This document shows, in pieces, positions 1 to 11,007 of a DNA stretch of 64,000 bases. The stretch's first letter is position 1, and the number at the start of each line of letters is the position of its first letter. This DNA comes from Crambe crambe (lineage: Eukaryota > Porifera > Demospongiae > Poecilosclerida > Crambeidae): NCBI GenBank assembly GCA_963924555.1, contig OZ004582.1, positions 6,076,001-6,140,000 of the forward strand, given 5' to 3'. Under the pieces are notes generated by a model that was given only the letters and a program-made list of their open reading frames with translations, searched no databases and was not told where the DNA came from. Both the position numbers and the translations under genes were made by a program.

Positions 1-2
1 TG

Positions 3-1520
3 AATGGAAATATCGATGAACACTACCTCAAGAAAGTCCGTTATGGTGTAGTGTTAGCAATTCTAACGTGTCCACTATATGGGTGGATAGCTGATATCTA
101 CTGGGGGAGATACAAATTAATTCGGAGAAGCTTATTCATCATGTGGCTAACATCTATTGCACTCTGCTTCATTCCTCTCATACCAGATGATCTCCCACAT
201 GCTGCCACTTTCAAAGAAGCATCAAATATTGTTCTCTTTGTGGTTTTATTCCTCAGCTTTGGTGGAGTACAAGTTAACATTGTTCAATTTGGAGTTGATC
301 AAATGCCTGATGCTTCTTCAGCCGATATAACAGCATTTGCCAACTGGTATGTCTGGATGGGGCTATTTAGTTTTATTTTGGTGATTTTTTCCAGTAACTG
401 TGTCTGTACAAAGTATACTGCAGTGGCTAAACTATTGCTCCCAGCCTGTACAACCCTAGCACTGTGTTTGGACTATAACTTCAATCACTGGCTCATCAAA
501 GAACCAGTATCAGAGAATCCACTTAAGCTGATATACAGGGTCATGTGCTATGCCTGGAAGAATAAGTATCCTCGTCAGAGAAGTGCCTTCACCTATTGGG
601 ATGATAAGCCCTATTCCAGAATTGACCTTGCTAAAAGCAAATTTGGTGGACCGTTCACTACGGAAAGGGTTGAGGACGTGAAGACATTTTGGCGCATCCT
701 TCTCTACTTACTTGTAGTATCTTTTAACACCGCCTTCATCACAAATGTCCAGTCAGTAGCCAAAAACATGAGATACCACTTACAAAATTCGAATTTTGGA
801 AAAGAGAGCATCACTTCTTGCTCTGCAGAGTACATTGGCAATTGTTTCCAAAGAGAAGCAGTCTATACTGCTGGCTATCCCATCGCTATAATACTAATTC
901 CTCTATATGACTTTATGCAGAGGAAAAGAATAATCAAAAGATATTCGAGCATTGTTAATTTTAATATAGGGTTGTTTTTAGCACTCATGAGCATGGCTGG
1001 ATATTTTTCTCTGGAACTTGCTGGTCATATTAAACTTGATGTTGGTGCTGACAGTACAAATATAACGTGTCTTCTTGAAGTTAAACACAGTGTGTACAGC
1101 ACATGGAATTCAATTCCTTTGGATTACGAATGGATAGCTTTTCCTGAGTGTTTGCGAACTCTCAGTTATTTCTTTCTGATCACAGGAATGATACAGTTCA
1201 TTTGTGCTCAGTCGCCTTATTCTATGAAAGGACTGATTTTCGGACTAGCTTATGCAATTTTCGGATTTTCAGTCGTCATTACATATCTTATGATGTTGCC
1301 CATTTCATACACTGTGCATAAATGGCCAGCTACTCCTTATGGGTGTGGGACATGGTATTTGCTATCAGTGACTATTGTTCACCTTCTGGTGTTAGTGGTG
1401 GCATGTACTCTGAGTTGGAAGTATAAGAAGAGAGAAAGAGAAGAAACGCTACCTAATGAGCAAATGTTTGCTACTGATTACTATTCTCGCTACACAATGG
1501 AGAATGCAGTAGAGTCCTAG
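3..1520 (+). CDS. POT/SLC15-like transporter, 5' end cut by window
   Basis: Single-exon member of the proton-dependent oligopeptide transporter (POT/SLC15, MFS) family, expected to be a 12-helix membrane carrier of small peptides or amino acids. The frame is open from base 3 and reads into the family segment before the first conserved motif, so about 50 N-terminal residues lie outside the window; the GTG at 51 is not a start. Visible family marks are ADIYWGRYK after TM2, GGVQVN..FGVDQ before TM5, FANWYVW in TM5, the linker DYNFNHWLIKEP to VEDVKTFW, and QSPYSMKG in TM10. The C-terminus is NYYSRYTM-like, ending ENAVES. Odd point: WPATPYGCG replaces the usual WPPxRYGCG. Substrate unknown. Confidence 0.92.
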   Translation, partial: NGNIDEHYLKKVRYGVVLAILTCPLYGWIADIYWGRYKLIRRSLFIMWLTSIALCFIPLIPDDLPHAATFKEASNIVLFVVLFLSFGGVQVNIVQFGVDQMPDASSADITAFANWYVWMGLFSFILVIFSSNCVCTKYTAVAKLLLPACTTLALCLDYNFNHWLIKEPVSENPLKLIYRVMCYAWKNKYPRQRSAFTYWDDKPYSRIDLAKSKFGGPFTTERVEDVKTFWRILLYLLVVSFNTAFITNVQSVAKNMRYHLQNSNFGKESITSCSAEYIGNCFQREAVYTAGYPIAIILIPLYDFMQRKRIIKRYSSIVNFNIGLFLALMSMAGYFSLELAGHIKLDVGADSTNITCLLEVKHSVYSTWNSIPLDYEWIAFPECLRTLSYFFLITGMIQFICAQSPYSMKGLIFGLAYAIFGFSVVITYLMMLPISYTVHKWPATPYGCGTWYLLSVTIVHLLVLVVACTLSWKYKKREREETLPNEQMFATDYYSRYTMENAVES

Positions 1521-1984
1521 ATTTAAAAAATACAATTATACTACTCAAAATTACCCTGATCACCCTAATTAACCACACCCCATTATGGAGTGGGGGCATA
1601 CACGCTTGTGATGGATTGGTGGTTAGTTTGTGTTCGTTAATTAATTAGCTAATTACTTTTGTGCAATGTGCTGTGTGTGTTAGACTCATTGACAGTTTGT
1701 ATGTGTGTAAGTTAAAATTATTATTCTGTAGTGTGGTTTAATTAGTTGTGCATGTCTAAACCTGTTCTGTATTCTGCTGTCCTGTCATCTGTGTGGTTGT
1801 AAGTTGTGTGCGAGATTTTTCCTATTTTACTTGGTTGTGCATGTTTTTTCTTGTTTTAGTCCTTTTTGTATAAAGAGGAGCTTAGTTGAACTGGATAGTT
1901 AGTTGAGAATTTGTGGAATTTGTGCTCTATAGTCAGTGTCGATATCAATTAAAATTTAATACTTACAAACTCCCACTCCGGGTC

Positions 1985-2230
1985 CTCTACAACGCTACCC
2001 AATGAACACCGATTAGCTACTATTCTTGCTACACAATGGAGAATGCAGTAAAGTCTTAGATTTAAAAAAAACAACAACAACAAACAATTATATTACTCAA
2101 AATTACCCTGATCACCCTAATTAACCACACCCCATTATGGAGTGGGGGCATACACGCTACCCAATGAACAAATTTTGCCACCGATTAGCTACTATTCTTG
2201 CTACACAATGGAGAATGCAGTAAAGTCCTG
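1985..2230 (+). pseudogene. Two tandem remnants of the 3' end of the upstream transporter gene
   Basis: The last ~60 coding bases of the gene ending at 1520, plus ~90 bases of its 3' flank (including CACCCCATTATGGAGTGGGG), recur at about 1985-2155 and again, shorter, at 2153-2230. Both retain the codons for a tail like YTMENAV and a stop. They have lost the rest of the gene and carry small deletions relative to it. This is plain local duplication of a gene end. Confidence 0.75.
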
Positions 2231-3050
2231 GTTATAATTATAGTGTATACCTTGATCAAGTGAATATACATGTGAGGTATAGCGCCTCTTCCTTTTTTTC
2301 CTGCTCCAAGCCCATTCTATATGCCTCTCCACATAGTTGAGATGCCTAAGACCATAGATCAGACACTGTGGAAGTACATGGGTCTACTGTACTGAGATAG
2401 GTCGAAGTTCGACCACCAACAACGTCTAGAATCAGCTCAACTCTATAGCACCAGATCAGTCATGCATGTGTCTGGACCAGCTTCTTGCATGAAAGATTAC
2501 AAGCCAGTCAAGGGCTAGCTTCATTAATCCTTCCAGGCCACCCTGATCTCAGCCCAGACCTGTTCCACTGTCCCTCCGGTCTAGGCTACCAACTAGTTCA
2601 CACTGTTATGCTCTGTACCAAATGTTCATTTTGCTGGCTTCCAATTATGCCTCATGCTTCCTATACCCATACACAAAAAGGAACAAGAACAGTCACAGGA
2701 TTAAGCTAGCATGAGGAAAGGGGAGGTGACCATGGGTGCCAGAGTAGAAAGTAAACAAAAGTTGAGGACATACGTACATATGCCTGCAATGCAAGAGTGT
2801 ATTTTACTCCAGCACCCATGGTTGAATAGCTACTGATTATTCAATAATAATTGCACTATGATAAGGTTACCAGATAAAGGTACGTATATGGAGTATCGTG
2901 GAACACTTCAGTATTATTTAGTGCTAGGGCTAATCATGTAAGAAATGGATTCAAAGAAAGTATTCCATGATACCTCACTGTTTGTTTCATAGTAGCTACC
3001 ATAATTATAGCTAACACTCAAAATAATGTAATGTTACTTAATTTTATATA
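2231..3050. other. Intergenic, no gene recognised
   Basis: Somewhat GC-richer stretch (about 2270-2720) without a recognisable protein on either strand; the 74-codon + frame in it has no family resemblance I can name. It may be an old repeat. The rest is AT-rich with no clear feature. Confidence 0.4.
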
Positions 3051-3590
3051 TTATAGTGTTTTGCATTGTGTAGCTAGCACATCTGCTCTCTGCCTCCTCT
3101 TGTACTTACAGCTCGGAAAACAGAACATTACCAGGAGGACCTGACAGCAGATACCACGTTCCACACCTGTACCTGCTAGGAGGCCACTTGTGTGCAGCAG
3201 AAGTGATAGGCAAAGCAATTGAAACTCCCATACTCCCATACCTCAATCCAAAGATTATGGAGTAAGGTGACTGGGCAGAAATAAACTTGCAGTACTCATT
3301 AAAGCAATGCTAATGGTTCTTATGCTATAAGGAATCATTGCCCATTTGTAATTCAGAGGAAGCAAATTTGATGGTGTATTGTAATCAGCAATATTTGGTT
3401 CATTTCATCAAGTTTGACATGACCAATGACATCCAATAAGAAATATCCAACTATGCTCACGAATCCAATGTTGAAAATTGTTAATTTCATCATGAAGGAG
3501 TGAAGAAATTGTAATACCTTGCTCACTGGAATCCATACGACAACCAAAAGATGCATGGCCAATAAGAAAAAGTACATTATTTATTCACTT
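3051..3590 (-). pseudogene. Decayed C-terminal half of a POT/SLC15-like gene
   Basis: Read on the - strand this matches the C-terminal half of the intact gene at 6447-8066. It includes a stretch like VVWIPVSK (the TM8 IPLxE region), NIGFVSIVGYFLLDVIGHVKL, and a damaged GRYGCGTWYLL and KYKRRQRADVL end. Several frameshifts separate the pieces and the QSPYSMKG block is mostly gone. The N-terminal half is missing: the sequence passes directly into a 5'-flank-like segment at 3591-3850, so an internal deletion joined promoter-side DNA to the gene's second half. Confidence 0.8.
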
Positions 3591-3850
3591 AGAAAATAAA
3601 AGCTGTTGTTGTATGAAATTGTGTAGCTATGTATTTTTGATTCTGTATACATTGGGGATGATAATTTTATTAAGATAGCAATACCATGATGCAGCTGTAG
3701 ATTCAATATGTACATATATCACATTCAGGGTAAACTGTTATAAAATTTCAACAGTTGACATGAATGGAATTGAACAATCACTGGAGATAGCAGTGAAGAT
3801 CTCCATCAACATGCACGACTCCCTGCAAAAAGGTGTCCCAGCTACACTAT
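3591..3850. repeat. Gene-flank segment, inverted copy at 9135-9400
   Basis: About 260 bp here (containing ATTCAGGGTAAACTGTTATA and GGTGTCCCAGCTAC-type stretches) reappear in inverted orientation at about 9135-9400. Each copy sits on the 5' side of a decayed transporter gene, so it is probably the duplicated upstream region of this subfamily. Confidence 0.7.
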
Positions 3851-4369
3851 AATAATAGAAATATTTATGAATCAAACATAATGCTCGAATATCTTATAGC
3901 TCCAATTATTATAGTACTAGTGCACTGCACACAAGATGTAGCTAGCAAACGACATAGATTATTATAGCTACAGTGGAACAGACACTCTGAACCCAGTGTG
4001 TCTGTTAGTATTTTGGAGGTTTTGCTGCATATTATGGACACTATTGAATTATCCTTAGGGCGATTAATTCTGGAAATGGAACTATAAAGGATATACAATC
4101 CAAACATACTTGCATACATACACAATCTCAGTTATGTTATTACAACGGCTTTGCTTTATAAGCAAATGAATCACTAGCTGTCAGTGCTTTCAATTGAAGA
4201 CTACGTGTGTTTTTAATTAATCTGTTAAAAAATTTTATAATGATGTCATAACTCACCTAAATGGGTGGGCAGTAGCATAACTCATGAATGAAAGGTTATA
4301 TAAAAAATTGAACTCTGAGATTTAGTAGCACAGTGCAATGAGTTAGTAGCTTTTTTTTTTTTTTAAGTT

Positions 4370-4756
4370 ATGATAGGAAGTATTTTTGGGGGCAACGATT
4401 CCAAAAATATTAGCATTGCTCTCATGGTTATTGCAGCTGTGCAGTTTATTTCTGCACAGTCACCTTACTCCATGAAAGGGTTAATTTTTGGATTGGTCTA
4501 TGGGATTGTAGGAACATCAATTGGTTTAAATTACCTGATATTGTTGCCTTTCATTTCTACTGCACACAAGTGGCCTCCTAGCAGGTACGGGTGTGGAACG
4601 TGGTATCTGCTATTAGCAAGCATGGTGCTCCTGGTGATATTTATACTATTATGTGTTCTGAGTTATAGATACAAAAGGAGACAGAGAGCAGATGTGCTAC
4701 CAAGTGAACACATATCTATTTGCTATCAACCGCTACACAATGCAAAACACCATTAA
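4370..4756 (+). pseudogene. C-terminal fragment of a POT/SLC15-like gene with promoter-side flank
   Basis: Codes for the last ~120 residues of a transporter close to the 6447-8066 gene: AVQFISAQSPYSMKG (TM10), HKWPPSRYGCGTWYLL, and the basic RYKRRQRADVLPSEHI tail. A frameshift just after SEHI replaces the usual FAINYYSRYTM end. The segment at about 4140-4210 matches the upstream region of 6447-8066 in inverse orientation, so roughly 400 N-terminal codons were deleted between flank and fragment. Not expected to make a working carrier. Confidence 0.85.
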
Positions 4757-4969
4757 CTAACAATCCCTGGATTCTTTTTTTTCTTCGTTGAAGGAGATTC
4801 AGATCTGCTTGGATTATTGATTAGCTAACATCACCATACTATAATTTTGATGCCACATATTCACACGACATTAGCTACATTTGTAACTAAGTTATTTTGA
4901 AGAGTGTCATAAAGAAGTAATTAACAAAAGCAGTCATGACACCCACAATCAAACTTTCTGTTGGATTGT

Positions 4970-6135
4970 GGGTATTATGGGGACTGCTGGTGTGGTCGCG
5001 AACTGGAACTTTGTGCTTGAAAATTGTGTACAGGGTACCTCTGTATTGACATTATCATCCATTAGAGGCGGGCTAGTGCAGCTATCAGAGGATCACTTCA
5101 AGGGGCTTGTGGTCAGTCTCTACATACACATTTGCTGAGCCACAAATAGAATTTTTGGCATCCAAACACTATTGCGAGCATCTCCTTTTCAATTTGTGTG
5201 AAATACTGCTGAGCTGAGGTGAGAGATTAAGCAATAGGGCCTTGGTCTTGAGGAAGATACTGCACCCATACCTTTGGAGCTTGCATCAACCAAACAGGTC
5301 AAACTGGGGGGGTTAGCGATCAGGTGCTTTAACCTGGAAGGCATTCTCATGGTGCTCTATCCTGTGTCTTGCTCCAGAAGTACACGAAGGGGTGATGAGA
5401 CTTCAGAGTAGTTAGGGATAAATTTTGAAAGGTAGGTGGCCATGCCAATGAAGTGATGCAAATCATCCTTGATCCATATGCATAAACTTTCTTTGGGTCA
5501 GGTTTGATTCCTTCGTAGCTCAATACGTGACAAAGATAGATTTCACATAACCCAATCTGGCTCTTAATTTGAGGTTTCTTTGCTGAGCCTATATCAGCTT
5601 TCTCTAGTCTTTCTCGGTGGTGCCCCAAACTAAAAATTTAATGTTATCTACCATAACTTCAACCCCTTCAAGGTCTACAAACATTTCTGTCATGATGGTC
5701 TGGAAAATGTCTCCAGCAGATGAAATGCCAAAGGGTAGACGTCTGGACATGTCATGACCAAATGGGGTGTTGAAGGTGCAGAAGCAAGAGCTTTCATTGT
5801 CAAGTGGTACTGAAGCCAGAGCTGGCATCGAGGACAGAACAGGCAGGCACCATGCAGCAATTCCTTCTACCAACAGTATAGGTATCAGGAGCAGTTTAGT
5901 TTATTGCTCGGTTGAGGTCACATGCGTTAATGCAGACACAGAGGCTTCCATTTGGCTTGGTGACAGTCACCATAAAGCTAACCCAGTCGTTCGGCTTGCG
6001 TGCTAGCTCAATTACTCCTAGACGTTGAGTACCTCTTTGAGCTTTGGTCTTAGTTGAAGGAGTTGGCGCACACATTTGAGTCGCTGAACTAATTAAAGCA
6101 GCAGGTGAGGTATCAGAGCTGATTGGAACATACAA
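4970..6135 (-). mobile_element. Ty3/gypsy LTR retrotransposon pol fossil
   Basis: Fragments on the - strand show reverse-transcriptase signatures of the Ty3/gypsy group (a segment like FNTPFGHD..RRLPFGISSA, then MTEMFVDLEGVEVMVDNI) and, towards 5040-5220, an RNase H-like segment. Only part of pol is visible; no LTRs, gag or integrase were recognised. The copy is broken in several places and looks old. It lies between two copies of the transporter family. Confidence 0.75.
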
Positions 6136-6446
6136 GGAGAGTGTGTTTTAGCGGTATTTTAGCTGCAGGCCATACTAAGGGTCATGGGCAAAATTATGAC
6201 ACAAAATAACTTAACTTCATAGCTAATAATACTACACATTATGAACATAAGAGTATTCTGGTCGAAACGTTGGTGGTTTGTTTCATAAGCTAATTTTATG
6301 AGAACTAATTGTATTGATGTTAGCTGAGAAAAATAAGCAGAACATAAAGTTGTAGTATGATGATACTAATATATAATCCAAGAGATGCAGAAGATCTGGT
6401 CCTTTGAAATCTCCATCAATTTTATGAAAAAAAAATTCAGGGATTG

Positions 6447-8066
6447 TTAATTAATAGTGTTTTCCATTGTGTAGCGGGAATAGTAGTTGATAGCAAATAT
6501 GTGTTCACTTGGTAGCACATCTGCTCTCTGTCTCCTTTTGTATTTATAACTCAGAATACATAATAGCATGAACATCACCAGGAGCACAATGCTTGCTGAC
6601 AGTAGATACCACGTTCCACACCCGTACCTGCTAGGAGGCCACTTGTGTGCAGTAGAAGTGAAAGGCAACATTATCAGGTAATTTAAACCAATTGATATTC
6701 CTATAATCCCATAGGCTAATCCAAAAATTAACCCTTTCATGGAGTAAGGTGACTGTGCAGAAATAAACTGCATACTTGCAGTAGCCATGAGAGCAATGCT
6801 AATATCTTTTAAGTTATATGGAATCATTGCCCATTTATAATCCAGAAGAATCAAATTCAATGGTGTACCGTAATCAGGCACATTAATTTCTAGTAAGCAT
6901 GTCATATTTATTGCACTTTCACCAAGTTTAACATGAACGATGACATCCAATAAGAAATATCCAACTATGCTCACCAGTGCAAAAAAGAATCCAATGTTGA
7001 ATTTCATTAAAATTGTTAATTTCAGTGTTAAGGAGTGAGGAAATGGCAGTATCTTGCTCAATGGAATCCATATGACAACCAAAAGCTCGCCAATATGGAA
7101 AAGTGTCACCCTTTCAAAACACCAGTTCTCTGATTTACTTTGCCTGAAATTTGTCTCCCTTAAGAGACCTTGTGCTATCAATTCAGCATTAAAAAAGAAG
7201 CCAACGAAAATACCGCACACAATTATAACAATCATCACCCTCCAGAATGTCTTCACGTCTTCAACTTCTTCCGTAGTGAAAGGTCCACCAAATTTCTGTT
7301 TAGCAAAATCGATTCTAGAGTAAAGCTTATCATCACAGTAAGTGAAGGCACTCCTCTGACGAGGATACTTATTTTTCCAAGCAAAGTATATTACTCTGTA
7401 TATCAGTTTCAAAGGATTACTTGACACTGGTTCTTTGATGAGCCAGTGATTAAAGTTGTAGTCCAAGCATAAAGCTAGTGTCAAACTTGCTGGTAGCAAT
7501 AGTTCATCCAGTGCTGAGTAACTGGAACTGATACATTCCTGGGAAAAATACACCAGTATAGTACTGGCATACCAAGCCCACACATACCAGTTCAAAAATG
7601 CAATCACATCAGTAGAAGAAGCGTCTGGTATCTGATCGAGTCCAAATTGAATGATACTTGCTTGAATTGCTTCAAGGCTGAGCACTAAAATCACAGTTAG
7701 AACGATATAAGATACTTCTCTCACAGTATCAGCTTGAGGGAGGTTATCAGGTATGAAGGAAACCAGGCAGAATGCTATCGTAGCTAGCCATATGATGAAA
7801 AGGCTATGTCGTATCATTTTGTATCTTCCCCAATAGTTATCAGCAATCAATCCAAACACTGGTAATAGAAGACACATTGATCCAAAGATAGCATAAAAAA
7901 TGTTTCTTAGAGAGTTCTCATGCTGTAATGAGGGAAAGATCTTGCTGTCAATTTTAAAAAGAAGTAGAAAAGTGGTAACATTGATTACTGAGGGATTCCA
8001 AAGTAGCATGAGAATTATTCCCTTATTCAGCACTGATTTACAAGGAAGGCAACAAGAGAGTGCCAT
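6447..8066 (-). CDS. POT/SLC15-like transporter, the only intact - strand copy
   Basis: A 539-residue single-exon transporter starting at a good ATG (MALSCCLPCKS). ADNYWGRYK lies at about residues 75-83, followed by FLNWYVW in TM5, the conserved linker at about 200-290, IPLSK where POT proteins usually have IPL(Y/F)E, QSPYSMKG, and RYGCGTWYLL near 490. It is the most divergent intact copy: the family's GGLQVN before TM5 is EAIQAS here, and TM1 contains WNPSV instead of WSLxG. Three decayed relatives at 3.0-3.6, 4.4-4.8 and 9.5-10.0 kb belong to the same subgroup. Proton-coupled transport is uncertain. Confidence 0.93.
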   Translation of the reverse strand: MALSCCLPCKSVLNKGIILMLLWNPSVINVTTFLLLFKIDSKIFPSLQHENSLRNIFYAIFGSMCLLLPVFGLIADNYWGRYKMIRHSLFIIWLATIAFCLVSFIPDNLPQADTVREVSYIVLTVILVLSLEAIQASIIQFGLDQIPDASSTDVIAFLNWYVWAWYASTILVYFSQECISSSYSALDELLLPASLTLALCLDYNFNHWLIKEPVSSNPLKLIYRVIYFAWKNKYPRQRSAFTYCDDKLYSRIDFAKQKFGGPFTTEEVEDVKTFWRVMIVIIVCGIFVGFFFNAELIAQGLLRETNFRQSKSENWCFERVTLFHIGELLVVIWIPLSKILPFPHSLTLKLTILMKFNIGFFFALVSIVGYFLLDVIVHVKLGESAINMTCLLEINVPDYGTPLNLILLDYKWAMIPYNLKDISIALMATASMQFISAQSPYSMKGLIFGLAYGIIGISIGLNYLIMLPFTSTAHKWPPSRYGCGTWYLLSASIVLLVMFMLLCILSYKYKRRQRADVLPSEHIFAINYYSRYTMENTIN

Positions 8067-9465
8067 ATTAGCTAGCTATCCAAATCTCTGTGAACTACTA
8101 TGTTCAATTCTTCAATGAAAGCACTGACAAGCCAGTGACTCATTTGCTTATAAAGGAAAGCTGTTATTGTAATAACACAACTGAAATTGTGTGTGCATGT
8201 ACGTACATATTTTGGATTGTATATCTAGGAAATAACTACTAGGGCAATGTACAACATTTGAGTCACAGCAAGCGAGCGAGCAAGTATTCCTATAGGCACA
8301 TATATTCCTATATTCCTATAGGCTTTTGTGCTGATAGCTATTCATTTGTGCTTTCAACTCTTTAGAAGATATTGATGTGAGTTTTATATGTAAGTGCAGG
8401 CAGCTGCATACATAGAAAACTGTAATGCTTACCTCAAAGCGCTTAGAGATAAGCCTAGTGCCTACAAGCTGCTTGATAAGCCTTGTGCCTGCTGCCCAAA
8501 AGGCTGTAGAAATGTTGAGCTGATAGTTTATTTGTGCTTTGCTGTTGTGTTATGTAGCTAAGTGGCAGGTAGCTGCATGCATAGAAGCTAAGTAATTACC
8601 ACAAAGCACTTAGATATGTCTAGTGCCTACGATCCACTTAGATAAGCCTATAGCCCTACTATCCACCATGCTATAAACGAAGCGATGTAGAGGCAATTAT
8701 AATTGAAGCATGCGCATAAATGCACACGCAGACGCTACTATTGCACGACACGTACGTACATACATACGTACGCCTGGGGCATTTTGGAGTGTAGACCTAT
8801 ATATATATATATATATATATTTAAAATTTCAATGAGTCATGACCTGAGAGTCAGCTCGCTCGCTGCAATTATTTTCGATATTAATCGTTCTCAGGATAAT
8901 TTTTTTCTTGCCTCGATAGTGTCCAGATGGATCCATAATAATATAGAGTGAAACCTCCAAAATACATTGGGGACCCAGCTTAGTTGAGAGGTTTGTCCTG
9001 TTCAGAGTGTCTGTTTCCTCTGTAGCTATAATTATAGTTATGTATCTATGTTACTTAGAGCTATAGCATTATGTTTGTTTCTAGCACTGATGAGCCTGGG
9101 TGGACATTTGGAATTATAATGAACCCACATGTACTTGTAGCTGGGACACCTTTTTTTGCAGTGAGTTGTGCTGCATGTTGATGGAGATCTTCACTGCTAT
9201 CTCTAGTGATTATTCAACTCCATCCATGACTTTTTATAACAGTTTACCCTGAATGTAATATAGTTGATTTTCATATCAAATCTACAGCTGCATGTGTCAT
9301 GGAATTGCTGGCTACAGTTATCTTGAAACCAGAAAAATTATCATCCTTTGAGGACACAATTTCATACAACAACAGGTTTTATTTTCTAAGTGAATGAGTC
9401 ATGTAGAAGTCATTTTAAAAACAAGTAGTGACTAGCTAGTAGGCACTCTCTTTCCTTTTAAATCG
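8067..9465. other. Intergenic: repeats, TA microsatellite, decayed flanks
   Basis: Contains imperfect direct repeats around 8440-8640 (AAGCCTAGTGCCTACAAG-like, also echoed near 55.4-55.5 kb), a (TA)n run at about 8799-8821, and the inverted copy at 9135-9400 of the flank at 3591-3850. No gene was recognised; the short + frame at 8703-8951 spans the microsatellite. Confidence 0.6.
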
Positions 9466-10052
9466 GTGCTTAAATACTTTGGAATCTCTCAGTATTCAAT
9501 GTTATCAAGTTTATAGTTATGTATAAAACTGACAGCAAGATCGTTTCCTCATTGCAAAATAAGAGTCCTCAGAGAAACATTAATTACTCTATCTTGTGGT
9601 CAATGTATTACCAGTATTTGGATTGATTGCTGATAACTATTGGGGGAGATATAAAGTGATACAATGTAGCCTTTTCATCATGTGGCTAGCTACGATAGCA
9701 TTCTGCCTGGTTTCCTTCATACTAAATAAACTTTTGCACGCTAATATAATCAAGGAAGTGTCTTACATTATGTCTTACATTATAATGACATCCCAAAATA
9801 ATAACTAATTTTCATAATAATACTATAAGGGAAAAACATTTCCATGAAATGAGAAAAAAAAATAATGTAGGGATGACCATTGCTCGAAAAAGTAAGGAAA
9901 CAAGAAGGATGGAAATGGGATCAATCATTGTTCTGTATATCCAGCCAATAATCCCTATACATGATACGTAAGGCAATAGTGCGTATATGTAGGGATTGTT
10001 GGCTGGATATGTTTGCTACTGATCACTACATATTGAACAATGCAGTGGATAG
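9466..10052 (+). pseudogene. Decayed POT/SLC15-like gene interrupted by a MITE
   Basis: The segment 9466-9808 aligns by eye with the N-terminal part of the 6447-8066 gene (LIADNYWGRYKVIQ, FIMWLATIAFCLVSFI, KEVSYI). It is damaged upstream of about 9596. A partial foldback element follows at 9828-10010. Immediately after it, 10011-10052 reads FATDHYILNNAV, a recognisable family C-terminal tail. The central ~400 codons are missing, so element insertion and deletion have both shaped this copy. Confidence 0.75.
9828..10010. mobile_element. Partial foldback element, family A
   Basis: Shares its sequence with the left end of the element at 47035-48110: GGGAAAAA, CATTTC..GAAATG, GTAGGGATGACC, AAGAAGGATGGAAATGGG, and the central CCAGCCAA..TCCCTA. 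Only one arm and the start of the second are present, and it has more mismatches than the copies at 47, 61 and 63 kb, so it is older. Confidence 0.8.
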
Positions 10053-10333
10053 AAATTTTGATACTTCTCTGTATATCCTCATCATATCTACCCAGAGTTA
10101 AAAAGTTGGGTGTTGGGTGCCTCAGCACAATGTGTGTGTGAAGTTAATAATTGCTCAGATATAGCTACTGAGCAGGAGATAAGTACACTGTCTACATTTT
10201 TAGTTGCATTCCACATTTATTGGTAAGGATATGATTGCTGAGGATATGAGTCAATAAACAAATATCCAAGAACCCCCTCCCCAGCTCGAATTCTAGATAG
10301 CTTTCCACTTTTCTAAGCTACTCTCTAAAAGTG

Positions 10334-10432
10334 AAAGTGTGTACAAGGAATGTTCTTTGTAAACAGTAAGTATAACTTAACTATTATACTATTTATAGGG
10401 AACATTCCTTTGGAATAAAGTACACACTTTGT
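10334..10432. repeat. Imperfect inverted repeat (hairpin)
   Basis: Arms AAAGTGTGTAC..GGAATGTTC and GAACATTCC..GTACACACTTT face each other across about 45 bp of AT-rich sequence. It could be a small MITE or a foldback fragment. No flanking duplication was identified. Confidence 0.55.
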
Positions 10433-10532
10433 GATGACCCTGGTCAAATACTGACTGGCCCAAAAGGCCAACTACTGTTGGCCATTTGGCTGACCAAGGC
10501 CAGCAGTTATTTAACCCTGATATCACTTTAAG

Positions 10533-10805
10533 AAACTACTGTTCCTACTTCACTCCTAGGCCTCCTAAGGAGTGAAGTAGGAATAGTAGTTTGTAATAAT
10601 ATTATTGCTGTGATTCTTGAGTTTGGTGATGGGTACGGGTAAGGGGTTACTTATCACTGAAGGGGGAGTGAAGAGTAGGGATTTAAGTTGGGAGGCGTGA
10701 TTATTGAAATTAGGAGGGCTAGGAGTGATAGGAATGCAGCTGAATTTTATGGCTATCCCTACTTCACTTTTTATTTAGAAGAAATTTTTTGCGCTCACTT
10801 GTTTC
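10533..10805 (-). mobile_element. MITE, family D (second copy at 41725-42000)
   Basis: One end is a near-perfect hairpin with arms CTACTTCACTCCTA and its complement. The other end reads GGCTATCCCTACTTCAC followed by a GAAGAAATTTTTTGCGCTCACTTG stretch. The same sequence in opposite orientation is at 41725-42000. Inverted GTAGGGATAG-type motifs near both ends make a DNA-transposon origin likely; no transposase is present. Confidence 0.75.
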
Positions 10806-10833
10806 CATTCTTTTTCTTTGTAATTAGCTATTA

Positions 10834-11007
10834 CAGTGGAACCTCTAAATGCGGACACCTTTGGGACCAGCGAAGTGTCCTGATTAGAGAGGTGTCCCTA
10901 TTTCAGGGGTTAAATTATACACATTTATATTGTGTTGGGACAAGAAAAGGTGTCCTGATTAGAGAGGTTTTTGCATTTCAGGGAGTCCACATTTAGGGGT
11001 TCCACTG
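10834..11007. mobile_element. 174-bp MITE with CAGTGGAACC termini and TA flanks
   Basis: Begins CAGTGGAACCTCTAAATG and ends CATTTAGGGGTTCCACTG, flanked on each side by TA. This is the layout expected of Tc1/mariner-superfamily (pogo/Tigger-type) MITEs that duplicate a TA target. It includes an internal direct repeat (GTGTCCTGATTAGAGAGGT). Related decayed ends occur near 8950, 3975 and 15100. Confidence 0.8.

Noticed and set aside
8703-8951. 82-codon + frame
   Set aside because: Spans the (TA)n microsatellite and shows no protein family features.
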